Source: an uncultured Prevotellaceae bacterium | GTDB lineage: Bacteria > Bacteroidota > Bacteroidia > Bacteroidales > Bacteroidaceae | Assembly (NCBI GenBank): GCA_902771785.1 | Contig: CACXYH010000008.1 | Location: forward strand, 30,695-94,694 | Length of the DNA stretch: 64,000 nt | Direction of reading: 5' to 3' | Shown: piece after piece, positions 18,601-27,188 of the stretch | Layout: each line of letters begins with the position of its first letter | How positions within the stretch are numbered: position 1 is the stretch's first letter | Program-made: the position numbers and the translations under genes | The notes under the pieces: generated by a model | Databases searched by the model: none | What the model was told of the DNA's origin: nothing | The model's input: only the letters and a program-made list of their open reading frames with translations

Positions 18601-18795
18601 GAGGCAGGTCGGCGGCGCATGGTGCCCATCTTCCTGACTACGGCAACAACGGCAGTGGGCGTGGTGCCAATGATTATCGCCCAGTCGTCGTTCTGGATGC
18701 CCGTGGGCGTCACCATCTTTGCCGGAGGCATTGGCTCGCTCATCATGGTAGTCACCATGCTTCCTGTTGTATATTGGAAAGTGTCAACTAAGTGA
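15664..18795 (+). CDS. RND efflux pump (AcrB/MMPL superfamily permease)
   Basis: 1043 residues with the usual RND layout: one N-terminal membrane helix (about 20-40), a large periplasmic porter domain, a helix bundle containing VVLGMVVDNSIVVIDGYLEY with the conserved intramembrane aspartate, a second porter domain and a final helix bundle ending VTMLPVVYWK. It uses proton (or sodium) antiport to expel drugs, detergents or metals; the sequence suggests multidrug HAE1/AcrB-like rather than CusA-like, but substrate is not certain. ATG 15664 overlaps the adaptor stop; a second ATG at 15685 is possible. The 3' end abuts the TolC-like gene. Confidence 0.92.
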   Translation: MKSEVTMKERMSWLQWPLEHYSISLLFVGLLFVMGIYGMYVMPKDEFPAFTIRQGVVIAVCPGATTEEVEQQVARPLERYLFTYGEVNRTKTTTTAQNGMCIVMVRLNDDVNNKDEVWSKIKHGLALFKQSLPSSVLALVANDDFGNTSALLIAIESPERSYRELQHYTDRLSDCLRRIPSVANVRIYGEQKEQISLYVDRQRLQAYGIGQQMLFARLQAQGMTTMSGSLSDDDQQVPIHVEATESSEEEIANQIIFSDPVSGKVARVRDVARVVREYDSADSYIEQDGHPCVLLSLEMTPGNNIVQYGREVDRVLDDFRATELPDDVTITRIADQPKVVGGSVTDFLRDLLISMAIIILVMMVLFPLRSAIVAAITIPLSTFISVAFMYLMGIELNIVTLAALIVVLGMVVDNSIVVIDGYLEYLNKGYEPHKAAMASAQQYFMPMMLATLCICVIFYPLLLTMKGAFQDALQDFPVTITINLMVSLFLAVTVIPFLEVLIIKPDKVSTDGNSITKWVQRTYNHVLDATFRHPWLTIGGGIGVVILTSLIALTLKVRLFPYADRDQFAVEVFMPEGKGIRETRVIADSLRHVLQQDEQVKCITSFVGCSSPRFMTCYAPQMAGRNYAQFIVNTTSQQATLDLLAKYQPQWSEAFPDAYVRFKRLDYLEVPELEYRFYGENPDSLHEVAERLMERMREMPELEWVHTDWLQPFPIINVELDPVAAAQLGITRATAALALSTTANDLRVGQVWEDDYEVPVVVKDNTDMTFSDIQNLGIATPMSMTSAGVSGVNTTVPLRQVAKVSPKWTESRIMHRGGERCLTVTAQFANGVYAAPVENRVADIMLHEIELPQGVRAEVGGEIEYDAEALPQIFGGVVIAMVIIFFFLLFNFKKYGITTVCIAALGLMIPGALIGLGLMNRTLGLTSIMGVITLMGMIMRNEILIFEHAIDLIKQYVAEHGDWRKDRKAYNEAVKQAAYEAGRRRMVPIFLTTATTAVGVVPMIIAQSSFWMPVGVTIFAGGIGSLIMVVTMLPVVYWKVSTK

Positions 18796-18818
18796 AACGT
18801 GTAAAATATGCTATCATA

Positions 18819-20168
18819 ATGAGAATGATGAAGAAGATATTAGTACTTGTCCTTTGTTGTGCAAGCTGCGGAAGTGTTGCCGCCCAGAAAGCGTATACGC
18901 TGGAGCAGCTACTCGACTCTGCCCTTCATCACAACGTCGCCGTGCGCAATGCCCGTCTCGGCGTGGAAGCTGCTGAGCAACAACGCAAGGAGGCTTTCAC
19001 CAAGTATTTCCCCAACGTCAGCGGAACAGGACTATGGTTCAATGCCAACAAGGGAATGGCCAAGACCGACGTGAATGCTGCCGACTATATCACCCCGGAA
19101 CTGGGTGCAGCACTTGCGCAAATGCTGCCTGCCGAGGCCATGACTGCCCTGGCTAATCCTATGAGCATATCGATGATGAAGAACGGAACTATCGGTAGCG
19201 TGATGGCAGTGCAACCCGTCTTTGCCGGCGGACAGATTGTGAATGGCAACAAACTGGCAAGGGTAGGCGAGGATGTGAGCAGGCTGCAGTTGCAACTGGT
19301 GCACAACGAGGTGGAGAAAACTACGGAGCAGTACTACTGGCAGCTGGTGTCGATGCAGGAGAAGACGCGGACGCTGGATGCTGTCGACTCGCTGTTGGCC
19401 AGCATTCACAAGGATGTCAGCGTAGCTGTGCAGGCAGGCGTTGCCATGCGCAATGACCTCTTGCAGGTGCAGCTTCGCCAGAACGAGGTGCAGAGTCAGC
19501 GTCTGAAACTGCAGAATGGGATTGCCGTGGTGAAACTTCTCGTGGCTCAGTACTGCGGGCTTCGCGACACTTGCTTTGCGATTACCCATGCCATTGACAG
19601 TTACGATGCGTCAGCCAGCCTTCAGGCTCCCGTGTTCAGCGTTCAAGCGCTTCCGGAATATCAGTTGCTGGGCAAGCAAGTGGAGGCAGCCCGGTTGCAG
19701 AAGAACATGGAGGTGGGAAAGAACCTGCCCAGCGTGGCGGTGGGAGCAGGCTACAACTATCATAACCTGATGGAGAACGACCATAGTTTCGGCATGCTCT
19801 TTGCTACGGTGAGCGTTCCTATCAGCGACTGGTGGGGAGGCTCGCATGCCATAAAGCGCCGCAAGGCTGAGTTGCAGCGGGCAGAGCAGCAGCAGGTCGA
19901 CAATGCCGAACTGCTGAAAATCAGGATGCAGAAGGCTTGGAACGATGCTGAAGAGGCCCGCCAGCAACTGCTGCTGGCAGAGCGGGGCATCGAGCAGGCC
20001 AGCGAGAACCTGCGCCTGAACCGCAACTACTATCGGGCCGGAACGTGCCGGATGAGCGAACTGCTGGAGGCTCAGCTGCTCTATCAGCAGACGCTCGACA
20101 AGCGTACGGATGCCTATGCCGACTACCGGAACAGGCTGTTGGACTATAGGCAGGCGGCAGGCCAGTAG
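18819..20168 (+). CDS. TolC-family outer-membrane efflux channel (RND operon)
   Basis: About 449 residues beginning MRMMKKILVLVLCCASCGSV, a signal peptide cleaved around AAAQ. The two TolC-type repeats contain long helices (QRKEAFTKYFPNVSGTGLWF, and RAEQQQVDNAELLKIRMQK). It forms the outer-membrane exit duct for the adaptor and pump encoded just upstream. A GTG at 18792 overlapping the pump stop is an alternative start but gives a poor signal sequence. A stem-loop terminator follows about 20 bases after the stop. Confidence 0.88.
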   Translation: MRMMKKILVLVLCCASCGSVAAQKAYTLEQLLDSALHHNVAVRNARLGVEAAEQQRKEAFTKYFPNVSGTGLWFNANKGMAKTDVNAADYITPELGAALAQMLPAEAMTALANPMSISMMKNGTIGSVMAVQPVFAGGQIVNGNKLARVGEDVSRLQLQLVHNEVEKTTEQYYWQLVSMQEKTRTLDAVDSLLASIHKDVSVAVQAGVAMRNDLLQVQLRQNEVQSQRLKLQNGIAVVKLLVAQYCGLRDTCFAITHAIDSYDASASLQAPVFSVQALPEYQLLGKQVEAARLQKNMEVGKNLPSVAVGAGYNYHNLMENDHSFGMLFATVSVPISDWWGGSHAIKRRKAELQRAEQQQVDNAELLKIRMQKAWNDAEEARQQLLLAERGIEQASENLRLNRNYYRAGTCRMSELLEAQLLYQQTLDKRTDAYADYRNRLLDYRQAAGQ

Positions 20169-20188
20169 CTATTTTTAATTGCTAAAAA

Positions 20189-20238
20189 AGCGGAACGGCT
20201 GCTAAAAAAACGGCAGTTTGTTCCGCTGTTTCGTTTTT
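20189..20238 (+). terminator. Intrinsic terminator of the RND operon
   Basis: Stem AGCGGAAC (20189-20196) with GTTCCGCT (20220-20227), an inner CTGC/GCAG stem, then TTTCGTTTTTTA on the plus strand. It lies just after the TolC-like gene. Confidence 0.75.
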
Positions 20239-20244
20239 TATGTT

Positions 20245-20252
20245 TATCTTTG
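20245..20252 (+). promoter_or_regulatory. Putative -7 element of recJ-recQ
   Basis: TATCTTTG, about 76 bases before the recJ ATG; the nearest TTG (20218-20220) is 24 bases upstream, a little farther than usual. Confidence 0.5.
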
Positions 20253-20327
20253 CAAGATAAATTGCCGAAGTAGGCACTTGCTGCATCGGCACAGCAAAGC
20301 GAAAGACAGAAAAAATGAAACGACATA

Positions 20328-22046
20328 ATGAAATCAAAATGGAATTACGAACCTCCCACAGCCGAACAGACGCGGGCGGCTAAGGAGCTTGCAGAGAAAA
20401 TCGGCATGAGTCCCATCATGGCCGAGCTGCTCATGCGCCGAGGCATCAAGACCGAGAGCGCAGCCAAGCGTTTTCTGCGACCCCTGCTCAGCGAACTGAT
20501 TGACCCGTTTCTGATGAACGACATGGACGTGGCCGTAGACCGTCTGAACGACGCCATGGGACGCAAGGAGCGCATCATGGTATATGGCGACTACGACGTG
20601 GACGGATGTACGGCAGTGGCGCTGGTCTACAGGTTTCTGCAGCAGTTCTATTCAAACATGGAGTACTACATCCCCGACCGCTACGACGAGGGCTACGGCA
20701 TCAGCATCAAGGCCCTGGACTATGCTGCGGAGAAGGGCGTGAAGCTGATTATTGTGCTCGACTGCGGCATCAAGGCTGTGCGCGAGATTGCCTACGCCAA
20801 GCAGCTGGGCATCGACTTTATCATCTGCGACCACCACGTGCCCGACGACGAGCTGCCTTGTGCCGTGGCCATTCTCAACCCGAAGCGTGCCGACTCTACC
20901 TATCCTTTCAAGCATCTGTGCGGATGCGGCGTGGGCTTCAAGTTCATGCAGGCTTTCGCCAAGAACAACGGCATTGCCTTCTCGCAGCTGGTGCCGCTGC
21001 TCGACTTCTGTGCTGTGAGCATCGCTGCCGACATTGTGCCGGTGACGGGCGAGAACCGCATACTGGCCTTCCACGGACTGAAACAGCTGAACCAGAGCCC
21101 CTCGGTGGGACTGAAGGCTATCATCGAGATTTGCGGACTGACGGGACGCGAGCTCACCATGAGCGACATCATCTTCAAGATAGGGCCGCGCATCAATGCC
21201 AGCGGACGCGTGCAGAACGGTACGGAGACCGTAGACCTGCTGGTGGAGCGTGACTTGCACAGGGCGCTGGCCGAGGCTGCACACATCAACCAGTATAACG
21301 AGCAGCGCAAGGACATCGACAAGCAGATGACGGAGGAGGCCAACCAGATTGTGGAACGACTGGAGAGCCAGGCCCACCAGCCTGCCATCGTGCTCTATGG
21401 AGAAGGATGGAAGAAGGGCGTCGTGGGTATTGTGGCGTCGAGGCTTACCGAGATGTACTATCGCCCCACGGTGGTGCTCTCGTGCGAGAATGGCATTGCC
21501 TCGGGCTCGGCCCGTTCGGTGGCAGGCTACGACATCTACGATGCCATCAAGAGCTGTCGCGACCTGCTCGAGAACTTCGGAGGCCACACCTATGCCGTGG
21601 GTCTCTCGCTGAAGGTGGAGAACATTGCCGAGTTCCGTCGTCGATTCCAGGAGTACGTCAGTTCGCACATATTGCCCGAACAGACGGAGGCACTGCAGGA
21701 GATTGAGGCTGTGGTGGACTTCCGCGACATTACGAAGAAGCTGCACAACGACCTGAAGAAGCTGGCACCCCACGGACCGGAGAACCCCAAGCCCGTGTTC
21801 TGCACGCGCAACGTCTACGACTACGGAACGTCGAAGGTGGTGGGCAGGCAGCAGGAGCACATCAAGCTGGAGCTGGTCGACTCGCGCTCGAGCAACGTGA
21901 TGAACGGCATTGCCTTCGGACAGAGTGCGGCAGCACGCTACATCAAGTCGAAGCGTTCGTTCGACATTATATACACCATAGAGGAGAATATCTACAAGCG
22001 GGGCGAGGTGCAACTGCAGATAGAGGACATCAGACCTTCGGAATGA
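20328..22046 (+). CDS. recJ: Single-strand-specific 5'-3' exonuclease RecJ
   Basis: 572 residues. DHH phosphoesterase motifs are all present: YGDYDVDGCTA (about residue 85), LDCGIK (about 145), ICDHHVPDDELP (about 167, the DHH), and the DHHA1 signature GGHTYAVGLSL near residue 425 (usually GGHxxAAG). RecJ degrades single-stranded DNA from 5' ends in recombination and mismatch repair and commonly acts with a RecQ helicase. Here the stop overlaps the ATG of a recQ-like gene by four bases (ATGA), which strongly suggests coupled expression. Confidence 0.95.
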   Translation: MKSKWNYEPPTAEQTRAAKELAEKIGMSPIMAELLMRRGIKTESAAKRFLRPLLSELIDPFLMNDMDVAVDRLNDAMGRKERIMVYGDYDVDGCTAVALVYRFLQQFYSNMEYYIPDRYDEGYGISIKALDYAAEKGVKLIIVLDCGIKAVREIAYAKQLGIDFIICDHHVPDDELPCAVAILNPKRADSTYPFKHLCGCGVGFKFMQAFAKNNGIAFSQLVPLLDFCAVSIAADIVPVTGENRILAFHGLKQLNQSPSVGLKAIIEICGLTGRELTMSDIIFKIGPRINASGRVQNGTETVDLLVERDLHRALAEAAHINQYNEQRKDIDKQMTEEANQIVERLESQAHQPAIVLYGEGWKKGVVGIVASRLTEMYYRPTVVLSCENGIASGSARSVAGYDIYDAIKSCRDLLENFGGHTYAVGLSLKVENIAEFRRRFQEYVSSHILPEQTEALQEIEAVVDFRDITKKLHNDLKKLAPHGPENPKPVFCTRNVYDYGTSKVVGRQQEHIKLELVDSRSSNVMNGIAFGQSAAARYIKSKRSFDIIYTIEENIYKRGEVQLQIEDIRPSE

Positions 22047-23926
22047 GCTATGAGGAAATCCTGAAGAAGTACTGGGGCTACGATGGCTTCCGCGGCATTC
22101 AGCGCGAAATCATTGAGTCGATAGGTGCCGGACGCGACACGCTGGGACTGATGCCCACGGGTGGCGGAAAGTCGATTACCTTTCAGGTGCCTGCGCTGGC
22201 CAAGGAGGGCGTGTGTATCGTGATTACGCCGCTCATTGCCCTGATGAAAGACCAGGTGCAGAACCTGCGACGCCGCGGCATTCGTGCGGCTGCCATCTAT
22301 TCGGGCATGAGCCACGACGAGGTGCTCACGGTGCTTGAGAATGCGGTGTTCGGTGCGGTGAAGCTGCTCTATGTGTCGCCCGAACGACTGGGCAGCGAAT
22401 TGTTCCGCCACAAGCTGCTACACATGAAGGTGAGCTTCGTCTGCGTAGACGAGGCTCATTGCATTTCGCAGTGGGGCTACGACTTCCGTCCTGCCTATCT
22501 TGCCATTGCCGATATACGCCGCGACCTGCCGCAGGCACCTGTACTGGCACTTACGGCAACGGCCACGCCGCAGGTGGTCGACGACATTCAGCAGCGCCTG
22601 CACTTCGCGCAGAAGAACGTGTTTCGCATGAGCTTCGAGCGCAAGAACCTGGTCTATGTGGTGAGAGAGGCGCAGGACAAGAACGAGCAGCTCGTGCATA
22701 TTCTTGAAAACGTCAAGGGCTCGGCCATCGTCTACGTGCGGAGCCGGAAGCGCACCAAGGAGTTTGCCGACCTGCTGTGCAATGCAGGCATCAGCGCTAC
22801 GGCCTATCATGCAGGGCTCGACAGCGTGGAGAAAGACGAGCGGCAGCGCCGATGGCAGCAGGACGACGTGCGGGTGATGGTGGCTACCAATGCTTTCGGC
22901 ATGGGCATCGACAAGGCCGACGTAAGACTGGTGATACACACCGACTGCCCCAGCTCGCCCGAGGCTTACTTCCAGGAGGCAGGGCGCGCCGGACGCGACG
23001 GGCAGCGTGCCTATGCCGTGCTGCTCTATAACAACGCCGACCGCGCGAAGCTCGAGAAGCGCATCAGCGACACCTTCCCGCCGAAGGAGTACATTCGCGA
23101 CGTGTACGACCATCTGGCCTACTTCTACCAGGTGGCGGTGGGCTCGGGCTACAACAAGATGTTTGAGTTTCCTGTAGACAAGTTCTGCTACACCTACCAC
23201 TACTTTCCCATACAGGTGGAGGCTGCGCTGCAGATACTGACGCGCGCGGGCTACATTGAGTATGTGGAGGAGCAGGAGAGCCAGGCAAGGCTGATGTTCC
23301 TGCTGAGTCGCGACGACCTGTACCGGCTGTCGACAACCACCCCTGCCGAGGAACGGCTCATCGTGGCGCTGCTACGCTGCTACAGCGGGATGTTCAGTGG
23401 CTACGTCTACATTGACGAGGCTTTCGTGGGGCAGCAGGCGGGCATGACGAAAGTAGAGGTCTACGTGCTGCTCAAGGGGCTGTCGCAGCGCCACATCGTG
23501 AGCTTCATTCCGCAGAAGCGCACCCCCTACATCAGGTATTCGCAGCGGCGCGAGGACTCGGAGAACCTGCGCTTCACGCCTGCCGTCTACGACGACCTGA
23601 AGCTGCGCTTTGCCGAGCGCATACATGCCATGATTAGCTATGCCACGAACCATGCCGAGTGCCGGAGACGCCAGCTGCTGCGCTACTTTGGCGAGACGGG
23701 AGGCAACGACTGCGGGCATTGCGACGTGTGTGTGGAGGGAAGGCAGACGCAGGCACGGCAAGCAGAGACGCTGATTATGCGACTGCTGGACGACGGAGAG
23801 CCCCACCACGTGAGCGAGTTGCACGCGCTGGCTGCTGACTATGCCGAGCTGAGCCCCGTGCTGGAGCAACTGCTGCGCGAGGAGCGGGTGGTGATGACTG
23901 ACGGGTTCTTGCAGAAGGGAGGCTAA
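22043..23926 (+). CDS. RecQ-family ATP-dependent DNA helicase (short form, no HRDC)
   Basis: 627 residues. SF2 helicase motifs: QREIIESI (motif 0), MPTGGGKSITFQ (Walker A), VDEAHCISQWGYDFRP (DEAH plus RecQ aromatic loop), ALTATATP, and QEAGRAGRDGQ (motif VI). A zinc-binding CRRRQ...CGHCDVC module follows near residue 550. The tail is short with no recognisable HRDC. It would unwind DNA to supply RecJ with single strands; the four-base gene overlap with recJ supports that pairing. A second, full-length RecQ lies at about 42-44 kb. The 3' end converges on the LolA-like gene with a four-base overlap. Confidence 0.9.
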   Translation: MSYEEILKKYWGYDGFRGIQREIIESIGAGRDTLGLMPTGGGKSITFQVPALAKEGVCIVITPLIALMKDQVQNLRRRGIRAAAIYSGMSHDEVLTVLENAVFGAVKLLYVSPERLGSELFRHKLLHMKVSFVCVDEAHCISQWGYDFRPAYLAIADIRRDLPQAPVLALTATATPQVVDDIQQRLHFAQKNVFRMSFERKNLVYVVREAQDKNEQLVHILENVKGSAIVYVRSRKRTKEFADLLCNAGISATAYHAGLDSVEKDERQRRWQQDDVRVMVATNAFGMGIDKADVRLVIHTDCPSSPEAYFQEAGRAGRDGQRAYAVLLYNNADRAKLEKRISDTFPPKEYIRDVYDHLAYFYQVAVGSGYNKMFEFPVDKFCYTYHYFPIQVEAALQILTRAGYIEYVEEQESQARLMFLLSRDDLYRLSTTTPAEERLIVALLRCYSGMFSGYVYIDEAFVGQQAGMTKVEVYVLLKGLSQRHIVSFIPQKRTPYIRYSQRREDSENLRFTPAVYDDLKLRFAERIHAMISYATNHAECRRRQLLRYFGETGGNDCGHCDVCVEGRQTQARQAETLIMRLLDDGEPHHVSELHALAADYAELSPVLEQLLREERVVMTDGFLQKGG

Positions 23927-24555
23927 TCTTTGCGCTTGTCGACGAACTTCCAGCCTTCCTGATAGTTCTTGCGGGGGAAGACGAAGAGGTCGTCGGTGAT
24001 GCCGCCCGACTTGAAGTTGCTGATTTTGACGGTAGTCCAGAAGAAGGCTACCTTGATGCGCAGGCGTACGGGCTCAAGCTCGGGCTCGGAGATGAGTGCC
24101 CTCACTTCCTTGATGGTTCCCTTTGCCTTTTTCTTCTGCTTCAGGGTGATGAGCAGCCCTTCGGGGTCTTTGGCGATGCTGTAGTTGAAGTCGTCGAGGC
24201 TGAACTTGAAGCGTCCGCTGTACTTGTCCTTCTTGTCGCTGTTGGCATGGTGAATCTCCACGGTCTTGCGCTTGCGGTAGCACATGTAGGCGGTGGTGCC
24301 GTCGTTCCATGTGTTGACCTTCTCGTCGACGAACTTCTGCTTCTTTCCCTTCATCCAGATGGTGCCGTGGGTTTTGTAGATGCCGATGATGTTGACGTCG
24401 TAGGTGAGTGTAGAGCCTTGCTGGCCGAACACTTTGTCGTAGACCTGATTGAAGATGCGCCTTGCCTGTCGGGCGTTGGGCGTTTCGTCTTGTGCCTGTG
24501 CTGCAGCGCACTGTAGCAGCGCGATTATCGTGAGTAAAAACAATCTTTTTATCAT
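23923..24555 (-). CDS. LolA-like outer-membrane lipoprotein carrier family protein
   Basis: About 210 residues from MIKRLFLLTIIALLQCAAAQA, a signal peptide. The body has alternating strands (LTYDVNIIGIYKTHGTIWMK, KTVEIHHANS, FKFSLDDFNYSI) like the half-barrel LolA/LolB fold and resembles the Bacteroidales proteins annotated as LolA-like. Such a protein would carry lipoproteins across the periplasm; function is inferred by fold only. The ATG at 24553-24555 is used because a promoter -7 element overlaps the region just upstream. Confidence 0.65.
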   Translation of the reverse strand: MIKRLFLLTIIALLQCAAAQAQDETPNARQARRIFNQVYDKVFGQQGSTLTYDVNIIGIYKTHGTIWMKGKKQKFVDEKVNTWNDGTTAYMCYRKRKTVEIHHANSDKKDKYSGRFKFSLDDFNYSIAKDPEGLLITLKQKKKAKGTIKEVRALISEPELEPVRLRIKVAFFWTTVKISNFKSGGITDDLFVFPRKNYQEGWKFVDKRKD

Positions 24556-24564
24556 AAACGGCTG

Positions 24565-24595
24565 CAAAGGTACAAAAAAAGCTGCACATCGCCAA
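24565..24595 (-). promoter_or_regulatory. Bacteroidetes-type promoter of the LolA-like gene
   Basis: On the minus strand TTG (24593-24595), 20 bases, then TACCTTTG (24565-24572). Only about 9 bases separate the -7 box from the start codon, implying an almost leaderless transcript. Confidence 0.7.
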
Positions 24596-24673
24596 ACGAC
24601 CTGCAGCCTTTTTAATATCTGTTATTATTATCTCTTATCTCTTATCTCTTATCTATTATCTATTCTCTCCCTC

Positions 24674-25723
24674 TCAGTCTTCCTGGTTCTCAGGACGCAG
24701 CTTGCGCACGGTTTCGCCGGCGCGCCACATTTCCTGATTGCGCATGGCCTCGAGCTCCTTCTCCAGTCCGGCGCGGTAGTCGGGCTTCGAGTTGGCGTCG
24801 ATGGTGATCTGAGCTTCGTTGCCGGTCAGTACCGAGTAGTAGAGCCACTCCATGACCGGCTTTATGGCGTCGTGGAATCGGGGAGCCCAGTCGAGTGCGC
24901 CGCGCTGTGCAGTGGTCGAGCAGTTGGCATACATCCAGTCCATGCCCTTTGCTCCGAAGAGCGGGCCGAGGCTCTGAGTTAGTTCTTCAACTGTCTCATT
25001 AAAGGCTTCAGAGGGTGAATGGCCGTGCTCGCGCAGCACTTCATACTGAGCCAGCAGCAGTCCCTGGATGGCACCCATCAGCGAGCCGCGCTCGCCGGTG
25101 AGGTCGGAGGTAGCCTCGCGCTGGAAGGTTGTTTCAAACAGGTAGCCGGCGCCGATGCCGATGCCGAAGGCGATGGTCTTCTCCTTGGCCTTGCCCGAGG
25201 CGTCCTGATAGACGGCGTAGGAGCAGTTCAGACCGCGACCCTCGCAGAACATGGTGCGCAGGCTGGTGCCGCTGCCCTTGGGTGCCACCATGATGACGTC
25301 GACGTCCTTCGGGGGGATGACGCCCGTGCGGTCGCTCCAGTTGATGGCAAAGCCGTGGCTGTAGTAGAGGGTCTTGCCCGGCTTGAGGTATTGCTTGATG
25401 GTGGGCCACTGCTGTATCTGTCCGGCGTCGGAGAGCAGCATGCAGAGAATGGTGCCCTTCTCGGCAGCTTCCTCAATCGAGAAGAGGGTCTTGCCCGGTA
25501 CCCATCCGTCGGCCACGGCCTTGTCGTAGGTCTTGCCCTGACGCTGTCCTACAATCACGTTGAATCCGTTGTCGCGCAGGTTGCAGGCCTGTCCGGGGCC
25601 CTGCACGCCATAGCCTATGACTGCGATTACTTCGTCCTTCAATACTTCGCGAGCTTTCTCGAGTGAGAACTCTTTGCTGGTGACTACGTTTTCTACGACT
25701 CCACCAAAATTCATTTGTGCCAT
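24674..25723 (-). CDS. ilvC: Ketol-acid reductoisomerase
   Basis: 349 residues. The Rossmann motif IGYGVQGPGQACNLRDNG (about residue 36) binds NADP(H), and the C-terminal knotted domain contains the metal-binding carboxylates (LTGERGSLMG, ETVEELTQSLG). The enzyme rearranges and reduces acetolactate in valine, leucine and isoleucine synthesis. It stands alone, without ilvD or ilvBN neighbours. A promoter match lies about 50 bases upstream. Confidence 0.95.
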   Translation of the reverse strand: MAQMNFGGVVENVVTSKEFSLEKAREVLKDEVIAVIGYGVQGPGQACNLRDNGFNVIVGQRQGKTYDKAVADGWVPGKTLFSIEEAAEKGTILCMLLSDAGQIQQWPTIKQYLKPGKTLYYSHGFAINWSDRTGVIPPKDVDVIMVAPKGSGTSLRTMFCEGRGLNCSYAVYQDASGKAKEKTIAFGIGIGAGYLFETTFQREATSDLTGERGSLMGAIQGLLLAQYEVLREHGHSPSEAFNETVEELTQSLGPLFGAKGMDWMYANCSTTAQRGALDWAPRFHDAIKPVMEWLYYSVLTGNEAQITIDANSKPDYRAGLEKELEAMRNQEMWRAGETVRKLRPENQED

Positions 25724-25774
25724 AATATAAACTTTATAGTTGTTGTTTGTTATGTTGTTACTGAAATCGGGTGC

Positions 25775-25804
25775 AAAGGTAACAAATTGTTATGAAACCA
25801 CCAA
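25775..25804 (-). promoter_or_regulatory. Bacteroidetes-type promoter of ilvC
   Basis: On the minus strand TTG (25802-25804), 19 bases, then TACCTTTG (25775-25782), giving a leader of about 45 bases before ilvC. I see no attenuator-like hairpin in the leader. Confidence 0.65.
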
Positions 25805-25824
25805 ACATTCCGTGCGATTTGTTA

Positions 25825-25868
25825 GCAAAAAAGAAAAATGGGTTCTCGATATCTCATCGCGAACCCAT
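25825..25868 (-). terminator. Intrinsic terminator downstream of galE
   Basis: The hairpin ATGGGTTC (25838-25845) with GAACCCAT (25861-25868), extended by CGAT/ATCG, is followed on the minus strand by a T-rich tail (TTTTTCTTTTTT). It lies about 115 bases beyond the galE stop and just before the ilvC promoter. Confidence 0.8.
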
Positions 25869-25981
25869 AACAACACAAACACAAAATAACGGTCATTTTT
25901 TGTTACTATGTTTAACTAAGACCGTATTACTTAATAACTAAAAATTTAATACATAAACAATATGTAGTGTTGTCTTCTTCT

Positions 25982-27022
25982 TTATTGGATGCCGTCCTCG
26001 CGCAGCTTCTGCTGCCAGCGCCAAGCACTCTTGAGCACCTCGTCGGTGGGTGTGTCGGCCTTCCATCCAAGCACCTTGTTGGCCTTGTCAACGTTGCCCC
26101 ACACCTGCTCGATGTCGCCCTCGCGACGGGGAGCAAACTCCCAGTTCACCTTCACGCCGGTGGCCTTCTCGAAGCCTTCTACCACCTCGAGCGTCGACAG
26201 GCCCTTGCCCGTGCCGATGTTGAACACCTCGACGGCGTCGGTATCAGGCTGGTCGAGCACGCGCTCCATGGCCTTGACGTGAGCCTTGGCCAGGTCTACG
26301 ACGTAGATGTAGTCGCGGATGCAGGTCTTGTCGGGCGTATTATAGTCGTGGCCGAAAATCTTCAGCTGCTTGCGAATGCCGATGGCGGTCTGTGTGACGA
26401 AGGGAATGAGGTTCATGGGCACGCCGTTGGGCAGCTCGCCGATGAGTGCCGAGGGGTGAGCGCCGATGGGGTTGAAGTAGCGCAGGATGATGCTCTTGAT
26501 GGGCGCGCCCGAGTGGATGTAGTCCTGAATGATTTCCTCGTTGATCTGCTTGGTGTTGCCGTAGGGCGAGAGAGCCTTCTGTATGGGAGCGTTCTCGGTG
26601 ACGGGCAGGTTCTCGGCGGAGGGCTGTCCGTAGACGGTGCAAGAGCTTGAGAAGATGATGCCCTTGACCTGGTATTTCGGCATGAGCTCAAGCAGGTTGA
26701 TGAGCGAGGTGAGGTTGTTGCGATAGTAGAGCAGCGGTTTCTCCACGCTCTCGCCTACGGCCTTGGAAGCAGCAAAGTGGATAATACCCTCAATGTCTGG
26801 ATATTTGCGGAACACATTTTCCAGTGCGTCGAAGTCGCAGCAATCGACCTTCTCGAAAGCCGGACGTATGCCCGTTATCTTCTCTATGCCGTCAACGACG
26901 TTGGCGTTAGAGTTCGAGAGGTTGTCGATGATGACTACTTCGTAGCCTGCCTGCTGCAGTTCTACGGTGGTGTGGCTGCCGATGAAGCCGGTGCCTCCAG
27001 TGACGAGAATGGTTTGTTTCAT
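25982..27022 (-). CDS. galE: UDP-glucose 4-epimerase
   Basis: 346 residues. N-terminal NAD-binding ILVTGGTGFIGSHTTVELQ, catalytic Ser in SSSCTVYG (about residue 122) and the YxxxK pair in SPYGNTKQINE (about residue 150). It interconverts UDP-glucose and UDP-galactose, supplying galactose for polysaccharides or the Leloir pathway. Full-length for the family. It borders the accessory island: the 37-base repeat copy at 27140 lies just upstream of its promoter region. Confidence 0.95.
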   Translation of the reverse strand: MKQTILVTGGTGFIGSHTTVELQQAGYEVVIIDNLSNSNANVVDGIEKITGIRPAFEKVDCCDFDALENVFRKYPDIEGIIHFAASKAVGESVEKPLLYYRNNLTSLINLLELMPKYQVKGIIFSSSCTVYGQPSAENLPVTENAPIQKALSPYGNTKQINEEIIQDYIHSGAPIKSIILRYFNPIGAHPSALIGELPNGVPMNLIPFVTQTAIGIRKQLKIFGHDYNTPDKTCIRDYIYVVDLAKAHVKAMERVLDQPDTDAVEVFNIGTGKGLSTLEVVEGFEKATGVKVNWEFAPRREGDIEQVWGNVDKANKVLGWKADTPTDEVLKSAWRWQQKLREDGIQ

Positions 27023-27069
27023 TTGCTTTTTGCTTTTATGCTTTTGTTCGCTGTTTTAGATTCGGACTG

Positions 27070-27077
27070 CAAAGTTA
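27070..27077 (-). promoter_or_regulatory. Putative -7 element of galE
   Basis: Minus-strand TAACTTTG, about 48 bases before the galE ATG; the nearest upstream TTG is only 15 bases away, so the -33 box is uncertain. Confidence 0.5.
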
Positions 27078-27139
27078 GGGCAAATAAAAAGGCAAGTATT
27101 TTTCGGATACCTGCCTTCTTCGTAGAGGTTTGAATATGC

Positions 27140-27176
27140 TTTATGTCCACTTTCTGTCTTTCTGCATTTCTGCATT
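27140..27176 (+). repeat. 37-base pyrimidine-rich repeat, copy A (island left edge)
   Basis: A 37-base unit beginning TTTATGTCCACTTTCTG and ending in TTTCTGCATT steps. Copy C (33232-33268) matches it in the same orientation with two differences; copy B (33063-33099) matches inverted, identical over the first 32 bases. It sits between the galE promoter and the 3' end of the DUF3987-like gene. Confidence 0.8.
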
Positions 27177-27188
27177 GGGTAGATTTCA

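Noticed and set aside
25724-25774. Attenuator or branched-chain leader peptide before ilvC
   Set aside because: The leader is only about 45 bases, with no Leu/Val/Ile-rich short frame and no second hairpin.
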